NCBI RefSeq assembly: GCF_012726235.1
Contig: NZ_JAASAH010000004.1
Location: 310,001-374,000, forward strand
Length of the DNA: 64,000 bases
Reading direction: 5' to 3'
DNA from: Streptomyces sp. HNM0574
GTDB taxonomy: Bacteria; Actinomycetota; Actinomycetes; Streptomycetales; Streptomycetaceae
How positions within the stretch are numbered: position 1 is the first letter of the stretch; every line of letters starts with the position of its first letter. Positions 24,130 to 33,624 of the stretch are shown here, piece after piece. The notes under the pieces are model-generated. The model saw only the letters and a program-made list of their open reading frames with translations, had not been told where the DNA came from and made no database searches. The translations under genes were made by a program, and so were the position numbers.

Positions 24130-25859
24130 TTGCCGGCCTCCTTGCCACCCGCGAGCAGCTTGTCGTCGGAGTCGACGGGGTTCTCCAGCTGCTCGATCTC
24201 GGCGATCTCGGGGTGGTGCAGATCGAACGCCGGGGATTCGGAACGGATCCGCGGCAGGGTGAGGAAGTTGTGCCGCGGCGGCGGGCAGGACGTCGCCCAC
24301 TCCAGCGAACGGCCGTAGCCCCACGGGTCGTCGGTCTCGACCTTCTTGCCGTGCTTGGCGGTCTTCCAGACGTTGTAGAAGAACGGCAGCATCGACAGGC
24401 CGAGCAGGAACGAGCTGATCGTCGAGATCGTGTTCAGGGCGGTGAAGCCGTCGGCGGCCAGGTAGTCCGAGTAACGACGGGGCATGCCCTCGGCGCCGAG
24501 CCAGTGCTGCACCAGGAACGTGCCGTGGAAGCCCACGAACAGCGTCCAGAAGCAGATCTTGCCGAGCCGCTCGTCCAGCATCTTGCCGGTGAACTTCGGC
24601 CACCAGAAGTGGAATCCGGCGAACATCGCGAAGACGACGGTGCCGAAGACGACGTAGTGGAAGTGCGCCACGACGAAGTACGAGTCGGAGACGTGGAAGT
24701 CCATCGGCGGCGAGGCCAGGATGACGCCCGTCAGACCACCGAAGACGAAGGTGATCAGGAAGCCGATCGTCCAGAGCATCGGTGTCTCGAAGGACAGCGA
24801 GCCCTTCCACATCGTGCCGATCCAGTTGAAGAACTTCACACCTGTCGGCACGGCGATCAGGAATGTCATGAAGGAGAAGAAGGGCAACAACACGCCGCCT
24901 GTGACGTACATGTGGTGTGCCCAGACCGTCACCGACAGACCGGCGATGGAGACCGTGGCCGCGACCAGGCCGATGTAGCCGAACATCGGCTTACGGCTGA
25001 AGACCGGGATGATCTCCGAGACGATGCCGAAGAACGGCAACGCGATGATGTAGACCTCTGGATGCCCGAAGAACCAGAACAGGTGCTGCCAGAGCAACGC
25101 ACCACCGTTGGCCGCGTCGAAGACGTGCGCACCGAACTTGCGGTCCGCCTCCAGCGCGAAGAGCGCGGCGGCGAGAACCGGGAAGGCCAGCAGCACCAGA
25201 ACACCGGTGAGCAGGACGTTCCAGGTGAAGATCGGCATCCGGAACATGGTCATGCCCGGAGCGCGCATGCAGATGATGGTGGTGATGAAGTTGACCGAGC
25301 CGAGGATCGTGCCGAAGCCGGACAGCGCCAGGCCCATGATCCACATGTCGGCGCCGACGCCCGGCGAGCGGACCGCGTCCGACAGCGGCGAGTAGGCGAA
25401 CCAGCCGAAGTCCGCGGCGCCCTGCGGGGTGAGGAAGCCACCCACGGCGATGAGCGAGCCGAAGAGGTACAGCCAGTACGCGAACATGTTCAGCCGCGGG
25501 AACGCCACGTCGGGCGCGCCGATCTGGAGCGGCATGATCCAGTTCGCGAAGCCGGAGAACAGCGGGGTGGCGAACATCAGCAGCATGACGGTGCCATGCA
25601 TGGTGAACGCCTGGTTGAACTGTTCGTTCGACATGATCTGCGTGCCCGGGCGGGCAAGCTCGGCACGCATGAAGAGCGCCATCACGCCGCCGAGGATGAA
25701 GAAGGCGAACGACGTGACGAAGTACAGCGTGCCGATCGTCTTGTGGTCGGTGGTCGTCAGCCACTGCACCACGACATTGCCGGGCTGCTTGCGTCGTGGG
25801 GGCGGTGCTGCCTCGGCTGTCGCTGCGGCGGCACCCTGGGATTCGTTGAGGATGCTCAC
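24126..25859 (-). CDS. ctaD: Cytochrome aa3 oxidase subunit I
   Basis: The catalytic subunit, 577 residues with twelve helices. Heme and copper ligands are seen in [28 protein letters not shown] (CuB His and the cross-linked Tyr), VWAHHMY and [11 protein letters not shown]. It reduces oxygen to water and pumps protons. The C-terminal 60 residues are an extension ending in a Glu/Asp-rich tail. ATGA overlaps join it to ctaC upstream and a GTGA overlap to ctaF downstream. Confidence 0.98.
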   Translation of the reverse strand: MSILNESQGAAAATAEAAPPPRRKQPGNVVVQWLTTTDHKTIGTLYFVTSFAFFILGGVMALFMRAELARPGTQIMSNEQFNQAFTMHGTVMLLMFATPLFSGFANWIMPLQIGAPDVAFPRLNMFAYWLYLFGSLIAVGGFLTPQGAADFGWFAYSPLSDAVRSPGVGADMWIMGLALSGFGTILGSVNFITTIICMRAPGMTMFRMPIFTWNVLLTGVLVLLAFPVLAAALFALEADRKFGAHVFDAANGGALLWQHLFWFFGHPEVYIIALPFFGIVSEIIPVFSRKPMFGYIGLVAATVSIAGLSVTVWAHHMYVTGGVLLPFFSFMTFLIAVPTGVKFFNWIGTMWKGSLSFETPMLWTIGFLITFVFGGLTGVILASPPMDFHVSDSYFVVAHFHYVVFGTVVFAMFAGFHFWWPKFTGKMLDERLGKICFWTLFVGFHGTFLVQHWLGAEGMPRRYSDYLAADGFTALNTISTISSFLLGLSMLPFFYNVWKTAKHGKKVETDDPWGYGRSLEWATSCPPPRHNFLTLPRIRSESPAFDLHHPEIAEIEQLENPVDSDDKLLAGGKEAGK

Positions 25860-26818
25860 GGGTTATTCGTCTCCGCGTTCTTGGCCTCGCCGGTGGTGGC
25901 AATACCCGCCGGGATATAGCCGGTCTGGCCCTTCTTCGCCAGGTCCTCCAGGTGCTTCTGGTAGCGCTCCGGGGAGACGACCTTCACGTTGAAGAGCATT
26001 CGGGCATGGTCCACGCCGCACAGCTCGGCGCACTTGCCCTTGAAGGTGCCCTCCTTGTTGGGGGTCACCTCAAAGCGGTTGACGTGGCCGGGGATGACGT
26101 CCTGCTTCATCAGGAACGGCACCACCCAGAAGGAGTGGATGACGTCGCGCGAGGTCAGGATGAACTGGACCTTCTCGCCCTTCGGCAGCCACAGCGTGGG
26201 GCCGGGGTCACCGTTCTGCGGGTTCCGCTCTCCAGGGGTGCCGACCTCGTGGACACCCTCGGCGCCCTTGGGGAAGCTCTTGGCCATCCGGTCGGGGATG
26301 GCCTCCAGTTCCTTGGCGTCGGTGTTGTCCGTGGAGGCGTCACCGTCCACGTCCTCGATGTGGTTGAAGCCCCAGCTCCACTGGTAGCCGACCACGTTGA
26401 CGATGTGGTCGGGCTTCTTGGAGGTTTCGAGGAGCTTCGCCTCATCCCGCGCGGTGAAGTAGAAGAGCACCGCCACGATGATGATCGGGACCACGGTGTA
26501 CAGGGCCTCGATGGGCATGTTGTACCGGGTCTGCGGAGGGACCTCCACCTTGGTCCTGGACCGGCGGTGGAAGAAGACACTCCAGAGGATCAGACCCCAG
26601 ACCAGCACGCCCACGGCGAGCGCGGCAGCCCACGAGCCCTGCCAAAGGGAGAGGATCCGGGGAGCCTCGTCCGTGACGGGGGTGGGCATACCCAGGCGGG
26701 GGAAGTCCTTATATGTGCAACCGGTCGCGGTCGCCAGGACCAGGCCCGCGGCAAGCGCCTGCTGCAGCTTCCGCCGCATCGGGCGCCGCGACGAGCGGTC
26801 GGAGCCGTTGGGACTCAC
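25856..26818 (-). CDS. ctaC: Cytochrome aa3 oxidase subunit II
   Basis: A protein of 320 residues. A lipoprotein-type signal (ATATGC near residue 33) and two membrane helices (about 58-80 and 105-125) precede the periplasmic CuA cupredoxin domain. CuA ligands are in [12 protein letters not shown], with the other His in VIHSFWVV. It accepts electrons from the bcc complex. First gene of ctaCDF. The region upstream (26819-27252) is described separately. Confidence 0.97.
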   Translation of the reverse strand: MSPNGSDRSSRRPMRRKLQQALAAGLVLATATGCTYKDFPRLGMPTPVTDEAPRILSLWQGSWAAALAVGVLVWGLILWSVFFHRRSRTKVEVPPQTRYNMPIEALYTVVPIIIVAVLFYFTARDEAKLLETSKKPDHIVNVVGYQWSWGFNHIEDVDGDASTDNTDAKELEAIPDRMAKSFPKGAEGVHEVGTPGERNPQNGDPGPTLWLPKGEKVQFILTSRDVIHSFWVVPFLMKQDVIPGHVNRFEVTPNKEGTFKGKCAELCGVDHARMLFNVKVVSPERYQKHLEDLAKKGQTGYIPAGIATTGEAKNAETNNP

Positions 26819-27252
26819 GTAGCGCCTTCCCGAGAGTCTCGCCCGCCCATCCGGGCTCGGCCGTCTTGCGTGGTCGGGCGCGGGCCCTGGCGCGGGCAGG
26901 GGTTTGGATGTTTATGCGGACCAAACCCTACTGGACGCTATTTGGGCTTGCGCGGGGAGGGTGCGTAACGCGCCGCGAGACCCTCCGATGGGGTGGAAGG
27001 GCGCGCTCCGGGCCGGGAACTGACGGTCCGCCGGACAGTCGCGACACGCCTTGCGACCTCGTACGACTCACTTTTCCACAGCGCTCCGCAGGAGGCAGGA
27101 CCCGGCCCCCTTACCGCTCCGGGGGCCCGCGTACGCGAGCGCGTGCGCTCCCCGCGGCGGGTGATCCCCCGGGCGCGTCACCCCGCCCGGGCCGGGAGCC
27201 GGAACGGCACTCCGCGAGGGTGCGGAGGGGTGCCGCGCGCTAGCGTTCCGGC
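26819..27252. other. Intergenic region between divergent ctaC and nifS-tusA genes
   Basis: 434 bp without a convincing gene. It should hold promoters in both directions. On the minus strand TAGGGT (near 26929) is a plausible -10 for ctaC but lacks a matching -35. A small inverted repeat GGGTGA with TCACCC lies near 27159-27183. Open frames here have shadow composition. No tRNA seen. Confidence 0.4.
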
Positions 27253-28647
27253 GTGCCCTACTTCGACGCCGCGTCCTCCGTTCCCCTCCATCCCGTCGCG
27301 CGCGAGGCGCTGATGGCCTCGCTCGACGAGGGCTGGGCCGATCCGGCCCGGCTGCACCGCGAGGGGCGGCGGGCCCGGATGCTGCTGGACGCCGCCCGGG
27401 AGACCGCGGCCGAGGCCGTCGGCTGCCGGCCGGACGAGCTGACCTTCACCACCTCCGGCACCCGCGCCCTGCACACCGGCATCGCCAGCGCGCTCGCCGG
27501 GCGCCGCCGTACGGGGCGCGGGCTCGTCGTCTCCGCCGTGGAGCACTCCGCCGTGCTGCACGCGGCCGAGGCGCACCGGCGGGAGGGCGGCGCGGTGACC
27601 GAGGTCCCGGTGGACGGGACGGGGCGGGTCGATCCCGGGGTGTTCGCCGGGGCGTTGACGGAGGGGACGGCGCTGGCCTGTCTGCAGTCGGCCAACCACG
27701 AGGTGGGCACCGAGCAGCCCGTGGGCGAAGTCGCCGAACTGGCAGCGGAGGCGGGCGTTCCGTTGTTGGTGGACGCGGCGCAGTCGCTGAGCTGGGGCCC
27801 CGTCGGGGGCCGTTGGTCGCTGCTGGCCGGCAGTGCGCACAAGTGGGGCGGCCCGGCCGGCGTCGGACTCCTCGCCGTACGCAAGGGGGTGCGCTTCGCC
27901 GCGCCCTCGCCCTCGGACGAGCGGGAGTCCGGGCGGGCGCCGGGGTTCGAGAACATTCCGGCCGTCGTCGCGGCGGCGGCCTCGCTGCGTGCCGTCCGGG
28001 CCGGGGCCGAGGCGGAGGCCGTGCGGCTGCGGGCGCTGACCGACCGGCTGCGGGTCCGGGTGCCGGAGCTGGTCGGGGACGTGGAGGTCGTCGGGGACCC
28101 GGTGCGGCGGCTGCCGCACGTCCTCACCTTCTCCTGCCTGTACGTGGACGGCGAGGCGCTGCTGCACGCGCTGGACCGCGCGGGCTTCTCCGTCTCCTCC
28201 GGCTCCTCGTGCACCTCCAGCACGCTGACGCCCAGTCATGTGCTGCGCGCGATGGGGGTGTTGTCGGAGGGGAACGTCCGGATCTCGCTGCCGCCCGGGG
28301 TGGACGAGGCCGATGTCGAGCGGTTCCTGGCGGTGCTGCCGGAGGCGGTGCGCGGCGTGCGCGAGGAGTTCGGCGCGACGACGGGGACGGCCGCGCAGGC
28401 CGTGACCGGCGAGACCGGTGCGTCCGGCGAGGAGAGCGGGCTGACGGTGGACTCGCTCGGGAAGCGCTGCCCGATCCCGGTGATCGAGCTGGCGAAGGTC
28501 ATCGGGGACGTCCCGGTGGGCGGGGTCGTCACCGTGCTCGCGGACGACGAGGCCGCGCGGCTGGACATCCCCGCCTGGTGCGAGATGCGGGGCCACGCCT
28601 ACCTGGGCGCCGAGGGTACGGCGTACCGGGTGCGGCGGCTGGCCTGA
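27253..28647 (+). CDS. NifS-type cysteine desulfurase fused to a TusA sulfur carrier
   Basis: A protein of 464 residues in two parts. Residues 1-375 are a class-V cysteine desulfurase: PLP Lys in SAHKWGGPAG, Asp/Gln in LVDAAQSLSW, active Cys in the loop GSSCTSSTLTP. Residues about 392-464 are a TusA domain with the CPIP motif (LGKRCPIPVIELAK), the Cys that takes a persulfide. The fusion joins sulfur donor and acceptor in one chain, for sulfur transfer to tRNA thiolation, molybdopterin or similar. GTG start. Divergent from ctaC. Confidence 0.92.
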   Translation: MPYFDAASSVPLHPVAREALMASLDEGWADPARLHREGRRARMLLDAARETAAEAVGCRPDELTFTTSGTRALHTGIASALAGRRRTGRGLVVSAVEHSAVLHAAEAHRREGGAVTEVPVDGTGRVDPGVFAGALTEGTALACLQSANHEVGTEQPVGEVAELAAEAGVPLLVDAAQSLSWGPVGGRWSLLAGSAHKWGGPAGVGLLAVRKGVRFAAPSPSDERESGRAPGFENIPAVVAAAASLRAVRAGAEAEAVRLRALTDRLRVRVPELVGDVEVVGDPVRRLPHVLTFSCLYVDGEALLHALDRAGFSVSSGSSCTSSTLTPSHVLRAMGVLSEGNVRISLPPGVDEADVERFLAVLPEAVRGVREEFGATTGTAAQAVTGETGASGEESGLTVDSLGKRCPIPVIELAKVIGDVPVGGVVTVLADDEAARLDIPAWCEMRGHAYLGAEGTAYRVRRLA

Positions 28648-28670
28648 GCCGGCCGGGTCCGCGTGCGGCG

Positions 28671-28701
28671 CGGGCCGGGCCCCCGAGGGGAGCCCGGCCC
28701 G
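28671..28701. terminator. Hairpin between convergent genes
   Basis: CGGGCCGGGC pairs with GCCCGGCCCG, with further inner pairs, between the NifS-TusA gene and the adenosine kinase gene. Confidence 0.7.
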
Positions 28702-28720
28702 GCCGGTGCCGCGGTGCGGG

Positions 28721-29695
28721 TCAGGGCAGGTGGGCCTGGACCTCAGAGGCGGCGTCGTGGCCGTACGCCTTGGTGAAGCGCTCCAGGAAGCGGGTGCGCG
28801 AGAGCTCGTACTCCTGGGTGCCGACCGTCTCGATGACCAGGGTGGCCATCATGCAGCCGACCTGCGCGGCGCGGGTGAGGCCGACGCCCCAGGCCAGGCC
28901 GGAGAGGAAGCCGGCGCGGAAGGCGTCGCCGACGCCGGTCGGGTCGGCCTTGGCGTCCTCCTCGGGGACGCCGACCAGGATCGGCTCCTCGCCCTGGCGG
29001 TCGATCCGGACGCCCTTGGCGCCGAGGGTGGTGACGCGGGTGCCGACCTTGGCGAGGATCTCGGCCTCGGTCCAGCCGGTCTTGTTCTCGATGAGCTCCT
29101 TCTCGTACTCGTTCGAGAAGAGGTAGGTCGCGTCCGGAAGCAGGGCGCGGATCTCCTCGCCCTCCATCCGCGCGATCTGCTGCGAGAAGTCGGCGGCGAA
29201 GGGGATGCCGCGGGTGCGGCACTCCTCGGTGTGCCGGGTCATGGCCTCGGGGTCGTCGGCGCTGATGCAGACGAGGTCGAGGCTGCCGACGCGGTCGACG
29301 ACCGACTGGAGCTCGATCTGCCGGGCCTCGCTCATGGCGCCCGTGTAGAAGGAGCCGATCTGGTTGTGGTCGGCGTCGGTGGTGCAGGTGAATCGCGCAG
29401 TGTGCTTCACGTCGGAGATCCGGACCGACTGGGTGTCCACTCCGTGGCGGTCCAGCCACGCGCGGTACTCCTCGAAGTCCTCACCCGCCGCGCCCACGAG
29501 CACGGGGTTCGCGCCGAGCTGGCCCATGCCGAAGGCGATGTTCGCGCCGACGCCGCCGCGCCGGATGTCGAGGGTGTCGACAAGGAACGAGAGCGAGACC
29601 GTGTGGAGCTGGTCGGCGACGAGCTGGTCCGAGAAGCGCCCGGGGAACGTCATCAGATGGTCGTTCGCGATAGATCCAGTTACTGCGATGCGCAC
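28721..29695 (-). CDS. PfkB-family kinase, probable adenosine kinase
   Basis: A protein of 324 residues. Motifs of the ribokinase/PfkB family: RRGGVGANIAFGMGQLG near 45-61 and the catalytic DPTGVGDAFRAGFL near 253-266. The N-terminus (AVTGSIANDHLMTFPGRFS) and HTARFTCTTDADHNQIGSFY resemble what I remember of mycobacterial AdoK (Rv2202c), which phosphorylates adenosine to AMP, more than sugar kinases. Such Streptomyces genes are often named only 'carbohydrate kinase'. GTG start with GGAG 10 nt upstream; CTCCT and AGGAG at 29707-29722 can pair and mask that site. Confidence 0.85.
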   Translation of the reverse strand: MRIAVTGSIANDHLMTFPGRFSDQLVADQLHTVSLSFLVDTLDIRRGGVGANIAFGMGQLGANPVLVGAAGEDFEEYRAWLDRHGVDTQSVRISDVKHTARFTCTTDADHNQIGSFYTGAMSEARQIELQSVVDRVGSLDLVCISADDPEAMTRHTEECRTRGIPFAADFSQQIARMEGEEIRALLPDATYLFSNEYEKELIENKTGWTEAEILAKVGTRVTTLGAKGVRIDRQGEEPILVGVPEEDAKADPTGVGDAFRAGFLSGLAWGVGLTRAAQVGCMMATLVIETVGTQEYELSRTRFLERFTKAYGHDAASEVQAHLP

Positions 29696-29835
29696 GGCGA
29701 AATCTGCTCCTGACAGAAGGAGGTGCGGTCGTCGGTCTCTTGCACGCTACCCGCTGGCCCGCAGAATACGAACAGGACGTAACTACCAGATAGTAGACCT
29801 TTCCACGCAGGTCACCGGGTGCGTAGCGTCGGTAC

Positions 29836-30057
29836 ATGGAGAAATACGAGCCGGAAGCGGCCGAACCCGAATCCCTCGCCCAACTCCGCGGCGACTGCGC
29901 GCGCATGGCCTCGCGCTGGCCCGCACCCACCCGCGTCTCCCCTGCGCACGGCGGCGGCCGGGGTGCGGAATCCGTAGCGCCGGCGGCGCTGCACGGGGTG
30001 CGGGTCTCCCCGGCCTCGGCCCGGCTGCTGGACGGAATGTCCGACTACGGCGACTGA
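29836..30057 (+). CDS. Small hypothetical protein
   Basis: A possible protein of 73 residues, acidic N-terminus (MEKYEPEAAEPESLAQLR), no domain recognised. The ribosome-binding site is weak. The codon pattern is acceptable but short. It is divergent from adenosine kinase, with 140 bp between them. Confidence 0.45.
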   Translation: MEKYEPEAAEPESLAQLRGDCARMASRWPAPTRVSPAHGGGRGAESVAPAALHGVRVSPASARLLDGMSDYGD

Positions 30058-30261
30058 ACGGGACCGTTCGCCGAACGGCCGGGACCGGGTCCGCCGCGCC
30101 GCGGGCCCGGTCGCCGGCCGGCCCTGACCGTCCGCTTTCCGCACACCGGGGAACCGCTCACCGGTTCGCCCCGTCCCATCGGCGTCCCCCGCGAGAGCGG
30201 TGGGGCGGAAGGTGTCCGGCGGACAGGCGTGGACACGAGCGGACTGGACAGGAGCGATGCG

Positions 30262-31689
30262 GTGAGCACCGAAGCGTCCCCTACTCCCCCCTCGCCCGAG
30301 GGCGGGGACTCCCCGGCCTCCGGCGCGCGGCGCGGGCGGCTGCCCGTCGTCGCGGTCGCGGCGGCCGTGCTGCTGGCCGGCGGCGGTGGCGCGTACTGGG
30401 CCGCCACGGCCGGGCCGGACGGAAGCGGCGCGGCCCCTCCCCCGCTCGCGCTCGACGGGGTGCAGGCCCGGCAGGCGGCGTCCGGGCAGGAGAAGGCCGG
30501 GGCGGGCGGGATCGCGCCGGGTGAGCCTGCCGGCGCCCCGCGGCTGAAGGCCGCCGGTGAGCTGCCCGAGGGGCCGGAGTCGGCGCGGGTGCAGCGTCCG
30601 GCCGGTGCGGTCGAGCGGGCCCAAGTGGCGGCGCTGGCCGAGGCCTTGGACCTGTCGGGCACCCCGAAGAAGCAGGACGGCCGGTGGACGGTCGGGCCGG
30701 AGCGGGACGGCGCCCGGCTCACCGTGGACGCGGAGGCCGCGGGCGGCTCGTGGCGGTACACCGACGAGAGCGCCGGGGGCGACGGCGGCCCGGTCCCGGC
30801 CGAGGAGGCCGAGCGCGCGGTGCGGCCCGCCGTACGGGCGCTGGGCGCGGACGGAGCGGAGGTCGGCACCGAGCGGACCGTCGGGCCCGCGCGGCAGGTG
30901 ACGGTCGCGCCCGAGGTCGGCGGGCTGCCGACGTACCAGTGGGGCGGCAGCTTCATGGTCGGCCCGGACGGACGGGTCGGCACCGCGCACGGGGAGCTGG
31001 GCCGGCTGGAGACGGGCGACTCGTACCCGGTGATGAGCGCCGAGGAGACGCTGAAGCAGCTCAACTCGCAGCGGGCGCGGCCCGGTTCGGGTGCGGGGGC
31101 GGGGCAGGCGGCCGAGCCGGCGTCCGCGTCGTCCGGTTTCGCGGGGCAGTTGGGGAAGCGGGAGCCCGCGCGGGTGGAGAGCGCGCGGTTCGGGCTGGCC
31201 GCGCGGGAGTCGCGGGGTGAGCCCGTGCTGGTGCCGTCCTGGATCTACGAGGTGAAGCTGCCGGGCGGCGGGGGCACGGCCCGGGTGGCGCATCCGGCGG
31301 TGGAGCCGGAGCACCTGGAGCCCGGCGCGGGTGCCCCGTCCGGGGACGCGTCCGTCGAGGTTCCCGGCACTCCGCCGAAGCCGTCCGCCTCGCGGCCGCC
31401 GGCCGAGGGCGACGTGGACCCGGCCGCGCAGGCCGTGGACACCTACCGGGCCGAGGGGCGGACGCTGAAGCTGACCTTCTGGGCCGGGGTGTGCGACACC
31501 TACACCGCCTCGGCGAAGGAGACGGAGAAGTCGGTGGAGGTGAAGGTCCGGCCGGAGAATCCGGACGAGAAGAAGGTCTGCGTGAAGATGGCCAAGCGGC
31601 AGACCCTGGAGGTCCGGCTGGACGCCGAGCTGGGCGAGCGGAAGGTCGTGGACGCGCGGGACGGCGAGGAACTGCCGCGCTCCGACTGA
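30262..31689 (+). CDS. Membrane-anchored extracytoplasmic protein of unknown function
   Basis: A protein of 475 residues. A short cytoplasmic start is followed by one helix (about 28-48, PVVAVAAAVLLAGGGGAYWA) and a large outside part rich in Ala, Gly, Glu and Pro. The outside part has no catalytic motif I can name; a Pro-rich stretch near 360-390 precedes a C-terminal domain with two Cys (GVCDTY and KVCVKM) likely to form a disulfide. GTG at 30262 is chosen for GGAG 8-9 nt upstream; GTG at 30229 is possible. Terminator follows. Function unknown. Confidence 0.75.
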   Translation: MSTEASPTPPSPEGGDSPASGARRGRLPVVAVAAAVLLAGGGGAYWAATAGPDGSGAAPPPLALDGVQARQAASGQEKAGAGGIAPGEPAGAPRLKAAGELPEGPESARVQRPAGAVERAQVAALAEALDLSGTPKKQDGRWTVGPERDGARLTVDAEAAGGSWRYTDESAGGDGGPVPAEEAERAVRPAVRALGADGAEVGTERTVGPARQVTVAPEVGGLPTYQWGGSFMVGPDGRVGTAHGELGRLETGDSYPVMSAEETLKQLNSQRARPGSGAGAGQAAEPASASSGFAGQLGKREPARVESARFGLAARESRGEPVLVPSWIYEVKLPGGGGTARVAHPAVEPEHLEPGAGAPSGDASVEVPGTPPKPSASRPPAEGDVDPAAQAVDTYRAEGRTLKLTFWAGVCDTYTASAKETEKSVEVKVRPENPDEKKVCVKMAKRQTLEVRLDAELGERKVVDARDGEELPRSD

Positions 31690-31710
31690 CCGCGCGGGCC
31701 CGGCCGGACG

Positions 31711-31757
31711 ACGACGAGGGCGGCGGATCCCGGAAGGGAATCCGCCGCCCTCGTCGT
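31711..31757. terminator. Bidirectional terminator
   Basis: 18-bp arms reading ACGACGAGGGCGGCGGAT and its complement, between the convergent anchored protein and IscA/ErpA genes. Confidence 0.85.
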
Positions 31758-31787
31758 GCACGGCGCTGCGGGCTGCCGCCGGGAGAC

Positions 31788-32141
31788 TCAGCTGAAGGAG
31801 TCGCCGCAGGCGCAGGAGCCGGTGGCGTTGGGGTTGTCGATCGTGAAGCCCTGCTTCTCGATGGTGTCGACGAAGTCGATGGAGGCACCGCCGAGGTACG
31901 GGGCGCTCATGCGGTCGGTGACGACCTTGACGCCGTCGAAGTCCTTGACGACGTCGCCGTCGAGCGAGCGCTCGTCGAAGAAGAGCTGGTACCGCAGACC
32001 CGAGCAGCCGCCCGGCTGAACGGCGACGCGGAGCGCCAGGTCGTCGCGGCCCTCCTGCTCGAGCAGGCTCTTGACCTTCGACGCGGCGGCGTCGGACAGG
32101 ATGATGCCGTCGCTTACAGCGGTCTCGTCCGAAACGGACAT
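31788..32141 (-). CDS. A-type Fe-S carrier (HesB/IscA/ErpA)
   Basis: A protein of 117 residues with the three family cysteines: GGCSGLRYQL and GSCACGDSF near the C-terminus. It carries 4Fe-4S or 2Fe-2S clusters to apoproteins. The gene is divergent from nadA, whose product needs a 4Fe-4S cluster, so it is a sensible local donor. The 266 bp between them must hold both promoters. Good ribosome-binding site (GGGAGAAG). Confidence 0.93.
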   Translation of the reverse strand: MSVSDETAVSDGIILSDAAASKVKSLLEQEGRDDLALRVAVQPGGCSGLRYQLFFDERSLDGDVVKDFDGVKVVTDRMSAPYLGGASIDFVDTIEKQGFTIDNPNATGSCACGDSFS

Positions 32142-32407
32142 CTGCTTCTCTCCCGGGTTGTACGGACTGCTCTGCCGTCAGCTGCAACCGACGGCTCCCC
32201 GGATTCATTCCGGGCCGGCACTGACCGTTGCTCTCGTGGTCGTTTTCTCTCCCTCATGCTCGCACACGGCCTGAGCGAACGGGAATGCGTCACATCGACG
32301 CTATGGGCATCGTCAAAGTGACGTGAAGCGGCTATGATAGATAACGTCAGTTAGACGAGAACCCTGCGCGTGACCGCGTTCAGGGGCTACAGAAAGGGTG
32401 CGTGCAC

Positions 32408-33586
32408 GTGAACACCGCCCAGTCACTGGACGTACAGCCGACGCCCCTCGCGCTGCTCCTGCTCGGCCGTGACGCCGATGCGAAGAGCGAGCGCGGCGTG
32501 GACTGCCCCGGCGACCTGCCCGCCGCCTCCGACCCGGACCTGGTCGCCCGCGCCCGGGCCGCGAAGGAGAAACTCGGCGACAAGGTCTTCGTGCTCGGTC
32601 ACCACTACCAGCGCGACGAGGTCATCGAGTTCGCCGATGTGACGGGCGACTCCTTCAAGCTCGCGCAGAAGGCGGCGGCCCGGCCCGAGGCGGAGTACAT
32701 CGTCTTCTGCGGCGTGCACTTCATGGCCGAGTCCGCCGACATCCTCACCGGCGACGGCCAGCAGGTCGTCCTGCCCGACCTGGCCGCCGGCTGCTCCATG
32801 GCGGACATGGCCACCGCCGAGCAGGTCGCCGAGTGCTGGGACGTGCTGACCGACGCCGGGATATCCGACGTCACGGTGCCCGTCTCGTACATGAACTCCT
32901 CCGCCGACATCAAGTCCTTCACCGGCAGGCACGGCGGCACGATCTGCACCTCCTCGAACGCGAAACGGGCCCTGGACTGGGCCTTCTCGCAGGGCGAGAA
33001 GGTGCTCTTCCTGCCCGACCAGCACCTCGGCCGGAACACCGCCGTGCGGGAGCTGGGGATGTCGCTCGACGACTGCGTCGTCTACAACCCGCACAAGCCG
33101 AACGGCGGGCTCACCGCCGAGCAGCTGCGGGACGCGAAGATGATCCTGTGGCGCGGCCACTGCTCGGTGCACGGCCGCTTCTCGCTGGACTCCGTCCGGG
33201 ACGTGCGCGAGCGCGTGCCCGGGATCAACGTCCTGGTGCACCCCGAGTGCAAGCACGAGGTGGTGGAGGCGGCCGACCAGGTCGGCTCGACGGAGTACAT
33301 CATCAAGGCCCTGGACGCGGCCCCGGCCGGCTCCAAGTGGGCCATCGGCACCGAGCTCAACCTCGTCCGCCGGCTCGCGAACCGGTACGCGGAGCAGGAC
33401 AAGGAGGTCGTCTTCCTCGACCGCACCGTCTGCTTCTGCTCGACCATGAACCGGATCGACCTGCCGCACCTGGTCTGGGCGCTGGAATCGCTGGTCGAGG
33501 GCAAGGTCGTGAACCGCATCCAGGTCGACGCGGAGACCGAGAAGTTCGCCCGGCAGGCGCTGGAGCAGATGCTGGCGCTGCCGTAG
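32408..33586 (+). CDS. nadA: Quinolinate synthase
   Basis: A protein of 392 residues, the long actinobacterial type. It condenses iminoaspartate with dihydroxyacetone phosphate to quinolinate for NAD synthesis. Signatures: VLGHHYQRDEVIEFADVTGDSF, FCGVHFMAESADIL, HPECKHEV and CFCSTMNRI; the Cys residues in FCGV, ICTSS and PECK are candidates for the 4Fe-4S ligands. GTG at 32408 is preferred over GTG at 32402 by comparison with remembered homologues beginning M-x-T-A-Q. A TATGAT box at 32333-32338 is a likely -10. No nadB or nadC seen next to it. Confidence 0.96.
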   Translation: MNTAQSLDVQPTPLALLLLGRDADAKSERGVDCPGDLPAASDPDLVARARAAKEKLGDKVFVLGHHYQRDEVIEFADVTGDSFKLAQKAAARPEAEYIVFCGVHFMAESADILTGDGQQVVLPDLAAGCSMADMATAEQVAECWDVLTDAGISDVTVPVSYMNSSADIKSFTGRHGGTICTSSNAKRALDWAFSQGEKVLFLPDQHLGRNTAVRELGMSLDDCVVYNPHKPNGGLTAEQLRDAKMILWRGHCSVHGRFSLDSVRDVRERVPGINVLVHPECKHEVVEAADQVGSTEYIIKALDAAPAGSKWAIGTELNLVRRLANRYAEQDKEVVFLDRTVCFCSTMNRIDLPHLVWALESLVEGKVVNRIQVDAETEKFARQALEQMLALP

Positions 33587-33624
33587 GTTCCCCGCCTCCC
33601 CCGGGGCGCCGTAGCCTGCCGCGC

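Noticed and set aside
26713-27243. A plus-strand frame filling the ctaC/nifS-tusA gap
   Set aside because: Overlaps the ctaC start, Arg/Pro-rich shadow composition, no ribosome-binding site; the region is better read as promoters.
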